Positions 1 to 9,321 of a stretch of DNA of 64,000 nt are shown here, piece after piece. This DNA is from Pseudophaeobacter leonis (GTDB lineage: Bacteria > Pseudomonadota > Alphaproteobacteria > Rhodobacterales > Rhodobacteraceae): assembly GCF_002087335.1 (NCBI RefSeq), contig NZ_MWVJ01000006.1, positions 1 to 64,000 of the forward strand. Direction: 5' to 3'. The notes beneath the pieces are model-generated. The model was given only the letters and a program-made list of their open reading frames with translations. It was not told the origin of the DNA and searched no databases. Every line of letters begins with the position of its first letter. Positions within the stretch are counted from its first letter, which is position 1. The position numbers were made by a program, and so were the translations under genes.

Positions 1-312
1 TTAACTCCAAACCTCCGCAAGGCATAAATTACCTTTTCCAAAACTTTCCGCAAAAGATCCGTTATAACGTCATAATATCAATAACTTAGACACCAATTTT
101 TCCAAAGTTCAGGCCCAAAAACAAAGCCCAAAGCCTCACCTACGGGTGATAACACGGGCCACTTTTCGACATTTCAAACTTACCCACAGGGTTACCCACA
201 AAATCACATCCGAATCTGATGAATCGGATGTTGTTCTCACCAGGTCACACGGGTTTTGCACCGAAATCTTTACACCACGCCTCCCTGCAAACGGGGCGGC
301 TAGGTTGCGCGC
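1..312. other. Intergenic AT-rich stretch with small repeats
   Basis: No convincing gene is visible here. The stretch is AT-richer than the rest of the window. It holds a 10-bp palindrome (60-69), two direct copies of TTACCCACA (180-188 and 192-200) that resemble variant DnaA boxes, and an 8-bp inverted repeat ACATCCGA/TCGGATGT (206-213 and 224-231) without a T tract. It lies downstream of the minus-strand methylamine-type genes and may simply be their trailing region. Confidence 0.4.
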
Positions 313-503
313 TCAGCCCGCCAGAGCATTGAGCCCAGGTACAAGCTGATCCCCCATGCCCGCATTTTCCATATGCTTGCGCAAATTTTGGTTATAGCCG
401 CCGGGCGTGTTCAGGGCCTCGATCAGGTCTTGCGCCCCCGCCCCGCAAGACCCCGCATAACGGCCGCAGCAATCGTGCCTGTCCCGATGAAACCCTGTCG
501 CAT
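313..503 (-). pseudogene. Remnant of a pyrroline-5-carboxylate reductase-like gene
   Basis: The minus strand reads MRQGFIGTGTIAAAVMRGLA from an ATG at 503, the N-terminal Rossmann start of the ProC family. It then hits a stop at 423-425. In another frame the DNA continues into a ProC-like C-terminus (ALNTPGGYNQNL, then a stretch ending LNALAG) that stops at 313. About 200 central residues of the usual 270 or so are missing, so this is an internal deletion and not just a base error. A Shine-Dalgarno-like AAGGG precedes the ATG, and the remnant starts 27 bp after the upstream flavoprotein gene, as the last gene of that operon. ProC-type NAD(P)H reductases act on proline-like imines; the copy here cannot be functional. 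Confidence 0.75.
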
Positions 504-530
504 CTTAGCTACCCTTCATATAATGTGTCT

Positions 531-2576
531 TTATATGTCTTTCATCAGGCGCAACGCGTCATAGATCGCAGCGTGCGTGTTGCGGGCTGCAACCGCGTCC
601 CCGATACGAAACAGCTGAAAGCTGCCGTCCGGATAAGAGACCATTTGCTGAGGCCGCCCCTCAATGAGGGCCTGCTGATCTACTTCGCCACGGTTTGACG
701 CCAGCTCTTTCAGGTCAAAATACAGATCATCCAGCGGCAGGGTACCGTAGTTCACCACCACCTGATCATACTGTGCCTTTGAGGTATGCGCGCTGTAGTC
801 GGTGCCGATTGTGGCCTTCAGCTGATTGCCATCAGGTGTAACCGAAAGCAGGCGGCGGGCGACGGTAAACCTCACATCCTTGTCCTGCAGCGCCCGCATA
901 TAGGGCACCAGGTTCATCGCCATGATATCGGGCGCAAAGGTGCGGTCCGGGGTCATCACCTCGACGCGGGCTCCGGCAGCGGCTGCGATTTCTGCCGCCA
1001 TCACCCCGGGGTGATGGCCGCGTTCGTCATAGATCAGCACGTTTGAGCCGGGCTTTACGTCGCCGGAAATGATATCCCAGCTGGTGACGACATTGGCGGC
1101 CTCCTCTGAGGTTTCATGCAGCATTGTATTGGGCAGCCCGCCAGTGGCAACAATCACCACATCGGGATTGAGCGCGGTAACATCCGCCGCCTCGGCCCAG
1201 GTGTTAAAGCGGAACTCAACATCACGGGCGGCACACTGCGCCATGCGCCAGTCGATGATCGAGATCATTTCGGCCCGGCGCGGGTTTTGCACCGTCAGGC
1301 GGATCTGGCCGCCGGGATCTGCTGCCGCTTCAAACACCGTCACCGCATGGCCGCGCTCAGCCGCGACCCGGGCCGCCTCAAGGCCGCCGGGGCCCGCGCC
1401 AATCACCACGACCTTCTTTTTTACATCTGCAGGCGGGATGTCGTGAGGCATCGTCACCTCCCGACCCGTGGCCGCGTTGTGAATGCACAGGGCTTCGCCG
1501 GCCTGATAGATGCGGTCGAGACAATAGGTGGCCCCAACGCAGGGGCGAATATCATCTTCGCGCCCCTCGATGATTTTGCGCACCACATGCGGGTCCGCCA
1601 TATGGGCCCGCGTCATACCCACCATATCCAGCAGCCCAGCCGAAACCGCATGGCGTGCGGTGGCGACATCGGGGATTTTTGAGGCATGAAACACCGGCAT
1701 ACCGGTGGCCGCGCGCACCGAGCCCGCAAAATCCAGATGCGGCGCGCCCTTCATCCCCTGCACCGGAATCATATCCGTCATCGCCGGGTCGGTATGGATG
1801 CGGCCACGATTAACGTTGAGAAAATCAACCTGTCCGGTGTCTTTCAGGATCCGGGCAATCTCTACCCCCATCTCTGGGGTGATGCCGCCCGCATGCGCCT
1901 CATCCGGGGCAAAGCGCACGCCAAGCACAAAGTCATCCCCCACTCTCGCACGCACAGCGGCAATAATATCGGTGGTCAGCCGCATGCGGTTTTCCAGCAG
2001 GTCTTTGCCGTAGGCCCCCTCAAGGTCGTTGGTCAGCGGCGAGATGAACTGATCCAGCAGATGGCCATGGGTCATGATCTCAACCCCGTCCATGCCACCT
2101 GCCTGCATGCGTTCAGCGGCATCGGCAAAATCAGAGATGACCCGGGTGATGTCCCAGTCCTCGGCCAGTTTGGGAAAGGCATGATGGGCCGGCTCACGGT
2201 GGCGGGTTGAGGAAATCGCAGGCAGCCAGTCGCCTTTGTTCCAATGGGTACGCCGTCCCAGATGGGTGAGCTGGATCATCACCGCCGCGCCGTGCTCATG
2301 CACCTGATCGGTCATATTGCGGATCCAGGGCACCACCTCGTCCTTATAGGCGAGGATATTGTTGAAAACGGGCGGACTGTTGCGCGACACCGCCGCCGAG
2401 CCTGCGGTCATGGTCAGCGCCACGCCCGCCTTGGCCCGTTCAGCGTGATAGGCCGCATAGCGCTGTTTTGGCATGCCATCTTCGGGATAGGCCGGCTCGT
2501 GGCTGGTGGTCATGATCCGATTGCGCAGCGTGAGGTGTTTCAGCTGGTAGGGTTGCAGCAGTGGATCTTTGGACAT
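531..2576 (-). CDS. DgcA/TMADH-like NADH:flavin oxidoreductase
   Basis: Intact 681-residue protein of the 2,4-dienoyl-CoA reductase / trimethylamine dehydrogenase / dimethylglycine demethylase (DgcA) family. Residues 1 to about 340 form the FMN TIM barrel (MTHGHLLDQFISPLTND is the active-site loop). A cysteine cluster near 345-365 (PCVGATYC, then LCIHNAATGRE) would bind an iron-sulfur cluster. The rest is an FAD/NAD Rossmann pair starting VVVIGAGPGGLEAARVA. Relative to dienoyl-CoA reductase, the second cysteine of the C-x2-C-x3-C cluster is missing, which I believe is usual in the DgcA branch. It sits 144 bp after the MttB-like gene on the same strand, so oxidative demethylation of a methylated amine or betaine is the likely role. 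The exact substrate is not shown by the sequence. Confidence 0.85.
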   Translation of the reverse strand: MSKDPLLQPYQLKHLTLRNRIMTTSHEPAYPEDGMPKQRYAAYHAERAKAGVALTMTAGSAAVSRNSPPVFNNILAYKDEVVPWIRNMTDQVHEHGAAVMIQLTHLGRRTHWNKGDWLPAISSTRHREPAHHAFPKLAEDWDITRVISDFADAAERMQAGGMDGVEIMTHGHLLDQFISPLTNDLEGAYGKDLLENRMRLTTDIIAAVRARVGDDFVLGVRFAPDEAHAGGITPEMGVEIARILKDTGQVDFLNVNRGRIHTDPAMTDMIPVQGMKGAPHLDFAGSVRAATGMPVFHASKIPDVATARHAVSAGLLDMVGMTRAHMADPHVVRKIIEGREDDIRPCVGATYCLDRIYQAGEALCIHNAATGREVTMPHDIPPADVKKKVVVIGAGPGGLEAARVAAERGHAVTVFEAAADPGGQIRLTVQNPRRAEMISIIDWRMAQCAARDVEFRFNTWAEAADVTALNPDVVIVATGGLPNTMLHETSEEAANVVTSWDIISGDVKPGSNVLIYDERGHHPGVMAAEIAAAAGARVEVMTPDRTFAPDIMAMNLVPYMRALQDKDVRFTVARRLLSVTPDGNQLKATIGTDYSAHTSKAQYDQVVVNYGTLPLDDLYFDLKELASNRGEVDQQALIEGRPQQMVSYPDGSFQLFRIGDAVAARNTHAAIYDALRLMKDI

Positions 2577-2612
2577 GGGGTGCTCTTTCCTGGGAACGGG
2601 CCTTGGGGACTA

Positions 2613-2656
2613 GGAACGGGGAGATCAGGGACGGGGAGATCAGGGACGGGGAACGG
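2613..2656. repeat. 15-16 bp tandem repeat, about 2.8 copies
   Basis: GGAACGGGGAGATCAG is followed by GGACGGGGAGATCAG and a partial GGACGGGGAACGG. It lies between the stop of the mttB-like gene and the start of the DgcA-like gene, about 40 bp upstream of the latter ribosome-binding region. Confidence 0.9.
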
Positions 2657-2720
2657 TTGTTTGAGAGATTGAAGCCGGACTTTTCGCGCAAGTACAGCCC
2701 CGGCTAAAAAATATGAGTGG

Positions 2721-4284
2721 TCAATACCAGGCGTCCGGCGCTGCATCTTTGGCTTTTGTGATGAATTCCCGCAGCGCCTCGTCGGTGCCGGGGTCAATTG
2801 CGGGGGCTTCATAGGCAGCCAGTTGCGCCTTCCAGCGGGCATTGGCGCGGGTGGCGGCATCCAGGCCGCCCTTCTCGTCCCAGGTCTCCCAGGGCTGGTG
2901 GTCATCCACAGCGCTGTCCCAATAGGCGGTCTGGTAATGGCGCAGCGTGTGCTGGGTGGCGAACAAGTGCTGTCCCGGCCCGCCTTCGGCCAGGGCCTCA
3001 AATCCCAGCGTATCCTCATTGACCTCAAAGCCCTTGAGGTAGGCGTGCAGCGCGCCGCAGATATCCGTGTCGAGGATGAATTTCTCGTAGGACATCGACA
3101 GCAGACCATCCAAAAAACCCGCCGAGTGCAGGATATAGTTTGCCCCGGACTGCACCGCTGACATCATCGACATCATCGACTGCTGCATCGCCTGCCCGTC
3201 TGGCAGCTTTGAGGTGGAAAAATTGCCGGCACAGCGCAGCGGCAGCTTTAAGCGGCGCGCCAGCTGCCCCATGGCCAATGATCCCAATGCGGGCTCAGGA
3301 GTGCCAAAGGTGGGCGAGCCTGAGCGCAGCGACATCGAGCTGATAAAAGACGCCAGCACCGCGGGCGCACCGGGCCGCACCAATTGGGTAATCGCGCAAG
3401 ACACCATGCTTTCAGCCAGGCACTGCGCCAGCGATCCCGCCATGGTCAGCGGCGCCACCGCCCCACCCAACAGAAAGGGCAGGTGGATCGTGCCCTGCCC
3501 CGCCGCCGCATAGGTGCGGATGCCTCTGGAGGTCACACCGTCGATCACCAGCGGCGAGGTGGTGTTGAAATTGCCCATGATGACACAGTTTTGCTCGACA
3601 AAATCGGCGCCAAACAGAATGCGGCACATCGCGATACTGTCCTCGGCCCGCTCGGGGGCGGTGATGGATCCCAGAAAGGCCCGGTCCGAATAGCGCATAT
3701 GGGCGTAGACCATGTCGAGATGACGCTTGTTCACCGCCACATCCGTCGGCTCGCAGATGGTGCCGCCTGAGTGGTGCAGATTGGGGCTCATCTGAGCCAG
3801 TTTCACGAAATTCTCAAAATCCTCAATGGTGCCGTAGCGCCGCCCATGATCGAGATCCATCACAAAGGGCGAGCCATAAGAGGGCGCCAAAGACCATGGC
3901 ATCGCCGCCGATCTCGACAGAGTTGGCAGGGTTGCGTGCGACCTGTGTAAACCGCTCCGGTGCGGTTTTCAGGATCTCACGGATCATGCCCGGGGCAAAC
4001 TTAAGACTCCAGCTGTCTTTGGTCAGATCCGTCACCTGCGCGCCTGCGCCGCGAAACAAGTCAACCACCTCAGGATCGTCGCGAAATTCGACACCAATCT
4101 CAGCCATGATCCGTTCGGCCGTCGCCTCGATCTGGCTCAGGCTGTCCTCGGACAGGATGTCATAAGTCGGAATTTTGCGGGAAATGTAAGGCACGCGCAA
4201 ATACTCGTTCTGTCCCGGCTCTGCCGGGCGGCCCGCGCCGCGACGTACCCGGCGCCCCCGCGCCCTTAGCTGAACTTCACTCAT
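2721..4284 (-). CDS. mttB: MttB-like trimethylamine/betaine methyltransferase (frameshifted)
   Basis: A trimethylamine methyltransferase (MttB) family protein of about 520 residues. There is no in-frame amber codon, so it belongs to the non-pyrrolysine branch, whose studied members demethylate quaternary amines such as glycine betaine or proline betaine and pass the methyl group to a corrinoid protein. The N-terminal part (MSEVQLRARGRR to GGDAMVFG) is in one frame and the rest (YGSPFVMDLDHGRRYGT to the C-terminal PDAWY) in another. One extra C in the CCC run near 3887 would explain the shift, and the two parts join without a gap. The start at 4284 follows a strong GGGAGGT. No corrinoid protein gene is nearby. 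It is transcribed away from the TetR gene at 4409. Confidence 0.85.
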
Positions 4285-4305
4285 CCTGCGACCTCCCTGG
4301 GCAAA

Positions 4306-4325
4306 ACTGCACAACACTGCACAAC
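4306..4325. repeat. 10-bp tandem repeat, two copies
   Basis: ACTGCACAAC occurs twice head to tail, 22 bp upstream of the mttB-like start codon, in the mttB-tetR divergent intergenic region. Confidence 0.9.
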
Positions 4326-4341
4326 AGCATCTCGACCCATG

Positions 4342-4370
4342 TGTCGACAGAATCGCCTTACCTGTCAACA
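4342..4370. promoter_or_regulatory. Candidate TetR operator between tetR and mttB
   Basis: An imperfect inverted repeat, TGTCGACAG and CTGTCAACA (8 of 9 positions symmetric), is separated by 11 bp. It lies in the 124-bp gap between the divergent mttB-like and tetR genes, where an operator for the neighbouring TetR protein would be expected. Assignment rests on position and symmetry only. Confidence 0.4.
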
Positions 4371-4408
4371 GCATTGCGACTAGCCCATGTCGGTGCTAGG
4401 ACATCTGC

Positions 4409-5051
4409 ATGAATATGCAGGACAGATCCCGCCCGCCGACCTCAGAAGAGGCCTGGCTCACAGCTGCCTATGACGCGCTGACCGAAAGTGGCGTGGAAGC
4501 GGTTAAGATCATGCCTCTGGCCAAAAACCTTGGGGTGTCGCGCACCAGTTTCTACTGGCACTTCAAGGATCGCGAGGCGCTTTTAGAGGCCATAATCAGA
4601 CATTGGGAAGACAAGAACACCGGCAATCTGGTGGCCCGCACCCAGGCCTATGCTGGCAATGTCTTTGAGGCGATCTTTAACCTGTTCGACTGCTGGCTGG
4701 ATGAGGCGCTGTTTGATTCACGACTGGATCTGGCGATCCGCAATTGGGCCCGCAACGATGCCGACCTGCAAATCCGCCTGGATAAGGCTGACGCGCGCCG
4801 CGAGACCGCGATGGCGCAGATGCTGCACCGCTTTGGCTACGCGCCAGAGACAGCCTTTGGTGCGGGCGCGTACCATGATCTACACCCAGATCGGCTATAT
4901 CTCGATGCAGATCCATGAACAGGAAGACAGGCGCCTTGCCCTGATGCCAGACTACGTCGAGGTCTTTACCGGCCGCAAACCCGCGCAGGCCGATATTGAC
5001 CGCTTCATGTCACGCCACCCACGCGCGGTGACGGGTCAGGCAATTCCGTAA
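4409..5051 (+). CDS. TetR/AcrR-family regulator (frameshifted near the 3' end)
   Basis: TetR-type repressor of about 213 residues. The N-terminal helix-turn-helix is clear (KNLGVSRTSFYWHFKDREAL, about residues 37-56), followed by a helical ligand domain. Near 4868 the first frame fails, and the family-typical tail (MIYTQIGYISMQIHEQEDRR, later MPDYVEVFTG) continues in the next frame to a stop at 5051. One extra G in a GGG run would explain it. The gene is divergent from the mttB-like gene, which suggests it controls methylamine/betaine demethylation. Its 3' end overlaps the convergent LysR gene by 47 bp. Confidence 0.8.
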
Positions 5052-5913
5052 ACTGGCTGTGATGCTTGCGAAAATAGGCGCGTATCTCGTCCTTCAACAG
5101 GCGCGTCTTGTTGGATTGCATGAGGTCACGGTGGCTCAGCACCCAGATCGGCGCATAGTCCTGCGGCGAGATGCCAGCCAAGGGCACCAGATCGGGATGG
5201 CTGCGCGCCAGAAAGAGCGGCATTCTGACAGCCCCCATTCCCGCGCGCGCCGCCGCGACCATAGCAGTCATATCGTCAAAGCGACCGCGCACCCGGTAAT
5301 TCGGGTAGGACGCCAGGGCATGGTCTGGAGGCCTATCATAGCCGCTATAGATCACCCAGTTGAGGCGCGCATCAGGGTCGCGCGCTGCGGCTGCCGCATT
5401 CGCCTCTGTGGCGAAACAGGCGTTGCGCTGCCCACACAGGCGATGCCCGACCAGGCTATCCCCCGGAGAGGCGCTGATCCGAAGCGCCAGATCCGCCTCG
5501 CGCCGCGCAAGATCCAGAACCTCATTTGTGGCGCGTACCGTCAGCTCGATATCCGGGTATAGCCTGCTGAAATTGGCAATGAGAGGGGCCAAATGGTACT
5601 GGATCAACAGCTGTGGCGCGGTCAGGACCAATGGCCCGGCGAGGCTCTGGTCACGTCCCGCCAACTGGCGCATGACCTGATGCTCTTCCGCCTCCATACG
5701 GGTGGCTGCCGCTGCCAGATCCCGCGCCTCTTCTGTCGCGCGGTAGCCCTCGGGTCGGCGCTCAAAAAGCGGGCGGCCAAGCATATCCTCAACGCGCTGC
5801 ACCCGGCGAGCAACAGTGGTATAGGTCACCCCAAGATCCAGGGCAGCGGTGGCCAGCGAGCCACCCCGCACCAGCGCCAGGATCGTGCGCATGTCGTCCC
5901 AATTGATCTGCAT
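5005..5913 (-). CDS. LysR-family transcriptional regulator
   Basis: About 302 residues. The N-terminal winged HTH begins MQINWDDMRTILALVRGGSL with recognition helix region VTYTTVARRVQRVEDMLG, followed by the effector-binding domain (LVLTAPQLLIQYHLAPLIAN). I place the start at 5913 because the HTH begins there; the open frame extends 26 codons upstream without family similarity. It is divergent from the DUF1330 gene at 6007, which is the likely target. Two TGCATGT copies (5925-5931 and 5944-5950) lie in the shared intergenic region. Confidence 0.85.
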   Translation of the reverse strand: MQINWDDMRTILALVRGGSLATAALDLGVTYTTVARRVQRVEDMLGRPLFERRPEGYRATEEARDLAAAATRMEAEEHQVMRQLAGRDQSLAGPLVLTAPQLLIQYHLAPLIANFSRLYPDIELTVRATNEVLDLARREADLALRISASPGDSLVGHRLCGQRNACFATEANAAAAARDPDARLNWVIYSGYDRPPDHALASYPNYRVRGRFDDMTAMVAAARAGMGAVRMPLFLARSHPDLVPLAGISPQDYAPIWVLSHRDLMQSNKTRLLKDEIRAYFRKHHSQFTELPDPSPRVGGVT

Positions 5914-5924
5914 ACAAGCGTTTT

Positions 5925-5950
5925 TGCATGTCGGACACGAAAATGCATGT
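5925..5950. promoter_or_regulatory. Repeated TGCATGT motif, possible LysR site
   Basis: TGCATGT occurs at 5925-5931 and 5944-5950, 19 bp apart, between the divergent LysR and DUF1330 genes. The spacing of about two helical turns fits a regulator site. No experimental consensus is known to me for this protein. Confidence 0.3.
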
Positions 5951-6006
5951 GTTTTCTCGCGCAACGTTCTGCCGCATGTGTCTGCTCTCACCTAAAAGGA
6001 ACAACA

Positions 6007-6291
6007 ATGATGGTATATGCTTACGTAAACCTGATCGTGACCAATCCAGACTCTATGGCCGCCTATCGCAGCAAGGCGGGCGCCGCGCTTACAAAACATG
6101 GTGGTAAGGTCTTGGGCGCATCACCAAACCAAACGGTCATCGAAGGCACGCGAGATGAGACAGGTCTGGGAGTCATTCTGGAATTTGCGACAGAAGCAGC
6201 CGCACAGGCCTGGATCAACGACCCGGACCTGCAGGAAACCCATGCTCTGCGCCGGGGCGCCGGAACCAGCGCCATCACTTTGTTAGCTTAG
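6007..6291 (+). CDS. DUF1330-family small protein
   Basis: A 94-residue protein beginning MMVYAYVNLIVTNPDSMAAY, with the ferredoxin-like alpha+beta pattern of DUF1330/antibiotic-monooxygenase-fold proteins. AAAGGAAC precedes the ATG at a good distance. A LysR regulator is divergent from it. Family members are small dimeric proteins of mostly unknown function; a role in oxidising or binding a small molecule is possible but not shown by any motif here. Confidence 0.7.
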   Translation: MMVYAYVNLIVTNPDSMAAYRSKAGAALTKHGGKVLGASPNQTVIEGTRDETGLGVILEFATEAAAQAWINDPDLQETHALRRGAGTSAITLLA

Positions 6292-6350
6292 GCCGCAAGT
6301 GCTCCCGCCCGTCGATCGAGGGTCAAGCCCCTCGTCTCCCGTTGGGCCCA

Positions 6351-6401
6351 GCGCCGCGCTAAAGCGCGGCGCCAGCCGCTTTGGGAAAACCCAAAGCGGC
6401 T
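6351..6401. other. Two adjacent perfect inverted repeats
   Basis: GCGCCGCGCT/AGCGCGGCGC (6351-6360 and 6363-6372) is followed by a 12-bp-arm hairpin with an AAAA loop (6374-6401). They lie after the DUF1330 stop but lack a T tract on the plus strand, so they may be a non-canonical terminator or RNA-stabilising element. A third GC-rich hairpin lies at 6461-6481. Confidence 0.55.
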
Positions 6402-6485
6402 ATCTCAGCTCAAACCTCATATGAAAAAATTCCCCCACGCACTTTGCCACACGCGCAACCGCGCCGCGCAAAGCGCGGCGCCACG

Positions 6486-6522
6486 AGAAAAAGCGGTCGC
6501 GGACCCCTCGGGTCCGCGACCG
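6486..6522 (-). terminator. Rho-independent terminator of the fds operon
   Basis: A perfect 13-bp stem (6494-6506 with 6510-6522, loop of 3) is followed on the minus strand by CTTTTTC. It lies 22 bp after the fdsA stop codon. Confidence 0.85.
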
Positions 6523-6544
6523 TTCTGTTTGGTACACGCGTTCC

Positions 6545-9318
6545 TTATTGAGCCGCGATGTGCGCTGCCACGGCCTCGACGTTCACTGCCGCGAATTTAA
6601 ACTCAGGGATTTTCCCATAGGGATCCAAAGCCGGATTGGTCAAAATGTTCGCCGCAGCTTCGACATAGGCGAAGGGCACAAAAACCATATCCTCGGCGAT
6701 AGCACGATCAGCGCGGGCCATGATGATGATAGAGCCCCGTCGCGTTGACAGACGCACCATCTCGCCCGCCTCAATCCCAAGGGCGCGCAGCGTTTTGGGA
6801 TGTAGCGAACAATTCGCTTCCGGCTCTACCGCATCCAGAACCAGCGAACGCCGGGTCATTGATCCCGTATGCCAGTGCTCCAGCTGCCGCCCCGTCGTCA
6901 TGATCATCGGATAGTCCGCATCAGGCGCCTCATCCGGCGCAATCACCGACGCCGGTGTGAAGCGTGCCCGGCCGTCATCGCGCGGAAAGCCATCGCCAAA
7001 CACAATCGCCTGGCCGGGGTCCGTGGCATGCAGCGACGGATAGGTGATGGTCTCGGTTTCCAGCCGCTCCCAGGTGATATTGTCCAGCGACTTCATGTTG
7101 AGCTTCATCTCATCAAAGACTTCGCGCACGTCCTTATAGTCCCAGGGCAGGCCAATGCCCTGCGCCAGCTCGACCGTGATTTTCCAGTCCTCACGTGCCT
7201 CACCCGGAGGCGACACAGCAGGGCGCACCCGCTGCACCTGACGGTTGGTATTGGAAACGGTGCCATTCTTTTCATACAGCGCCGAGGCCGGCAGGATGAT
7301 ATCGGCATAATTCGCCGTTTCCGTCAGGAAGATATCCTGCACGATCATCAGATCAAGCTTGGCAAAAGCATCGCGGGCGTGTTCGACATCAGGGTCCGAC
7401 ATCGCCGGGTTTTCCCCCTGAATATACATACCTTTGATATTGCCCGCATAGGCCTGATCCACGATTTCAGTCACCGTCAGGCCCTGCTCGTTCGAGAAGT
7501 CGCCACCGCCCCAGATATCGGTAAAGGACCGGCGCACATCATCCGAGGTCACCGACTGATAGTCAGGCAGGAACATCGGCACCAGCCCGGCATCCGACGC
7601 ACCCTGCACGTTGTTCTGTCCCCGCAGCGGATGCAGGCCCGCGCCCGGCTTGCCGACATTGCCGGTCATTAGCGCCAGTGAGATCAGGCAGCGCGAATTA
7701 TCGGTGCCGTGGATATGTTGCGAAACCCCCATGCCCCAGAAAATCAAACCCGCATTGGCCTTGGCAAAGAGACGCGCCGTGCGGCGCAGCTGCTCGGGTG
7801 ACACACCACAGATCTCGGTCATCTTTTCAGGTGAGAAATCTTTCAGGTGCGCCTTCTCGGCTTCCCAGTTTTCGGTACGCTGCGCGATATAGTCAGCGTC
7901 ATAGAGCTCTTCTTCGACAATCACATGCATGATCGCGTTCAGCATCGACACATCAGCGCCGGGACGGAATTGCAGCATCTCGGTGGCATAGCGCCGCATA
8001 CCCACGCCGCGTGGGTCCATCACAATCAGCTTGCCACCGCGTTTGGTGAACTGCTTGAAATAGGTCGCCGCCACCGGATGGTTCTCGATCGGGTTCGCCC
8101 CGATTATAATCGCCACATCTGCGTTCACAATCTCGTTGAAGGTGGCCGTCACCGCCCCCGAGCCAACGTTTTCGATCAGCGCCGTCACCGACGAGGCATG
8201 ACACAGCCGGGTGCAGTGGTCGACGTTGTTGTGCTTGAAGCCCTGGCGGATGAATTTTTGAAAAAGATACGCCTCTTCATTGGTACATTTGGCCGAGCCA
8301 AAGCCCGCAACCGCGCGCGGATCCTCGTCGCGCAGCGCTTTCAGGCGACTGCCTGCCAGCTGCATCGCCTCGTCCCAGGAGGCTTCGCGGAAATGCGTCA
8401 GCAGGTGCCGGGATCCACGTTCAGCCCCTTGGCAGGTGCGTCACCGCGACGGATCAGCGGTTTGGTCAGGCGGTGCTCATGGTGGATATAGTCAAAGCCA
8501 AAGCGGCCCTTGACGCACAAACGCCCCTCGTTTGCCGGGCCATTGATGCCCTCAACATATTTGACCTTGCCCGCCTTGACCTTGAGCGAGACCTTGCAGC
8601 CCACGCCGCAAAACGGGCAGACGCTTTCGGTCTCACTGTCAAAATCAGAGCTGTCGCCGATCTGATTATCATCCACCACAGTCGCAGGCATCAGCGCCCC
8701 TGTGGGGCAGGCCTGCACGCATTCGCCACAGGCGACACAGGATGAGCCCCCCATGGGGTCTGCGATATCAAAGGTCGGAAAGGCATCATGGCCACGCCCG
8801 GCCATGCCGATCACATCATTGACCTGTACTTCGCGACAGGCGCGCACGCAGAGACCACAGGAAATGCAGGCGTCCAGATTGACCGACATCGCCACATGGC
8901 TGTCGTCCAGCAGCGGAATACGGCCCGCGTCCATCTTGGGAAGGCGCTCCTCTGAAACCCCTTCCAGATCCGCCATATCCCACAGGTGGCTGGACTTATC
9001 ATGTGCCACATCCGGTTTTGGCTGATCAGCAACCAGCAGCTCCATCACCATCTTACGGGCATTTTCAGCACGGGCGTTGTTGGTCGTCACCACCATGCCA
9101 GCTGAGGGTTCGCGAATGCAGGAGGCCGCCAGCGTGCGCTCGCCTTCGATCTCGACCATACAGGCGCGGCAGTTGCCGTCAGGGCGATAGCCCGGCTGCG
9201 GCTTGTGACACAGATGCGGGATTTTCAAACCGCGGCCATTGGCGACTTCCCAGATGGTGAGGCCCGCCTCGGCGATGACCGTTTCGCCATCAAGGGTAAA
9301 GGTGCTTTCAGTGCTCAT
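6545..9318 (-). CDS. fdsA: NAD-dependent formate dehydrogenase alpha subunit (frameshifted)
   Basis: Molybdopterin formate dehydrogenase of about 924 residues. Order: plant-type 2Fe-2S ferredoxin domain (C37, C50, C53, C67), two 4Fe-4S motifs (C151/154/157/161 and C194/197/200/204), the catalytic-domain 4Fe-4S motif (C234, C237, C241, C268), then the bis-MGD domain. The active-site region reads NNVDHCTRLCHASS, so the metal ligand is cysteine and not selenocysteine. The frame breaks near 8402 after VDPGT and resumes as LLTHFREASWDEAMQLAG; one missing base explains it. It oxidises formate to CO2 and passes electrons through the FdsB part to NAD+. It starts 3 bp after the fused fdsGB stop and ends the operon. 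No fdsC, fdsD or fdhD accessory gene is in the window. Confidence 0.93.
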
Positions 9319-9321
9319 GGC

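Noticed and set aside
180-200. Two TTACCCACA boxes in AT-rich DNA as a replication origin
   Set aside because: They deviate from the DnaA consensus, only two copies exist, and no dnaA, repABC or parAB gene is near.
8390-8410. In-frame TGA in fdsA as a selenocysteine codon
   Set aside because: The active-site residue is a cysteine further on (CTRLCHASS), and the protein continues in another frame directly after the TGA, so it is a frameshift.
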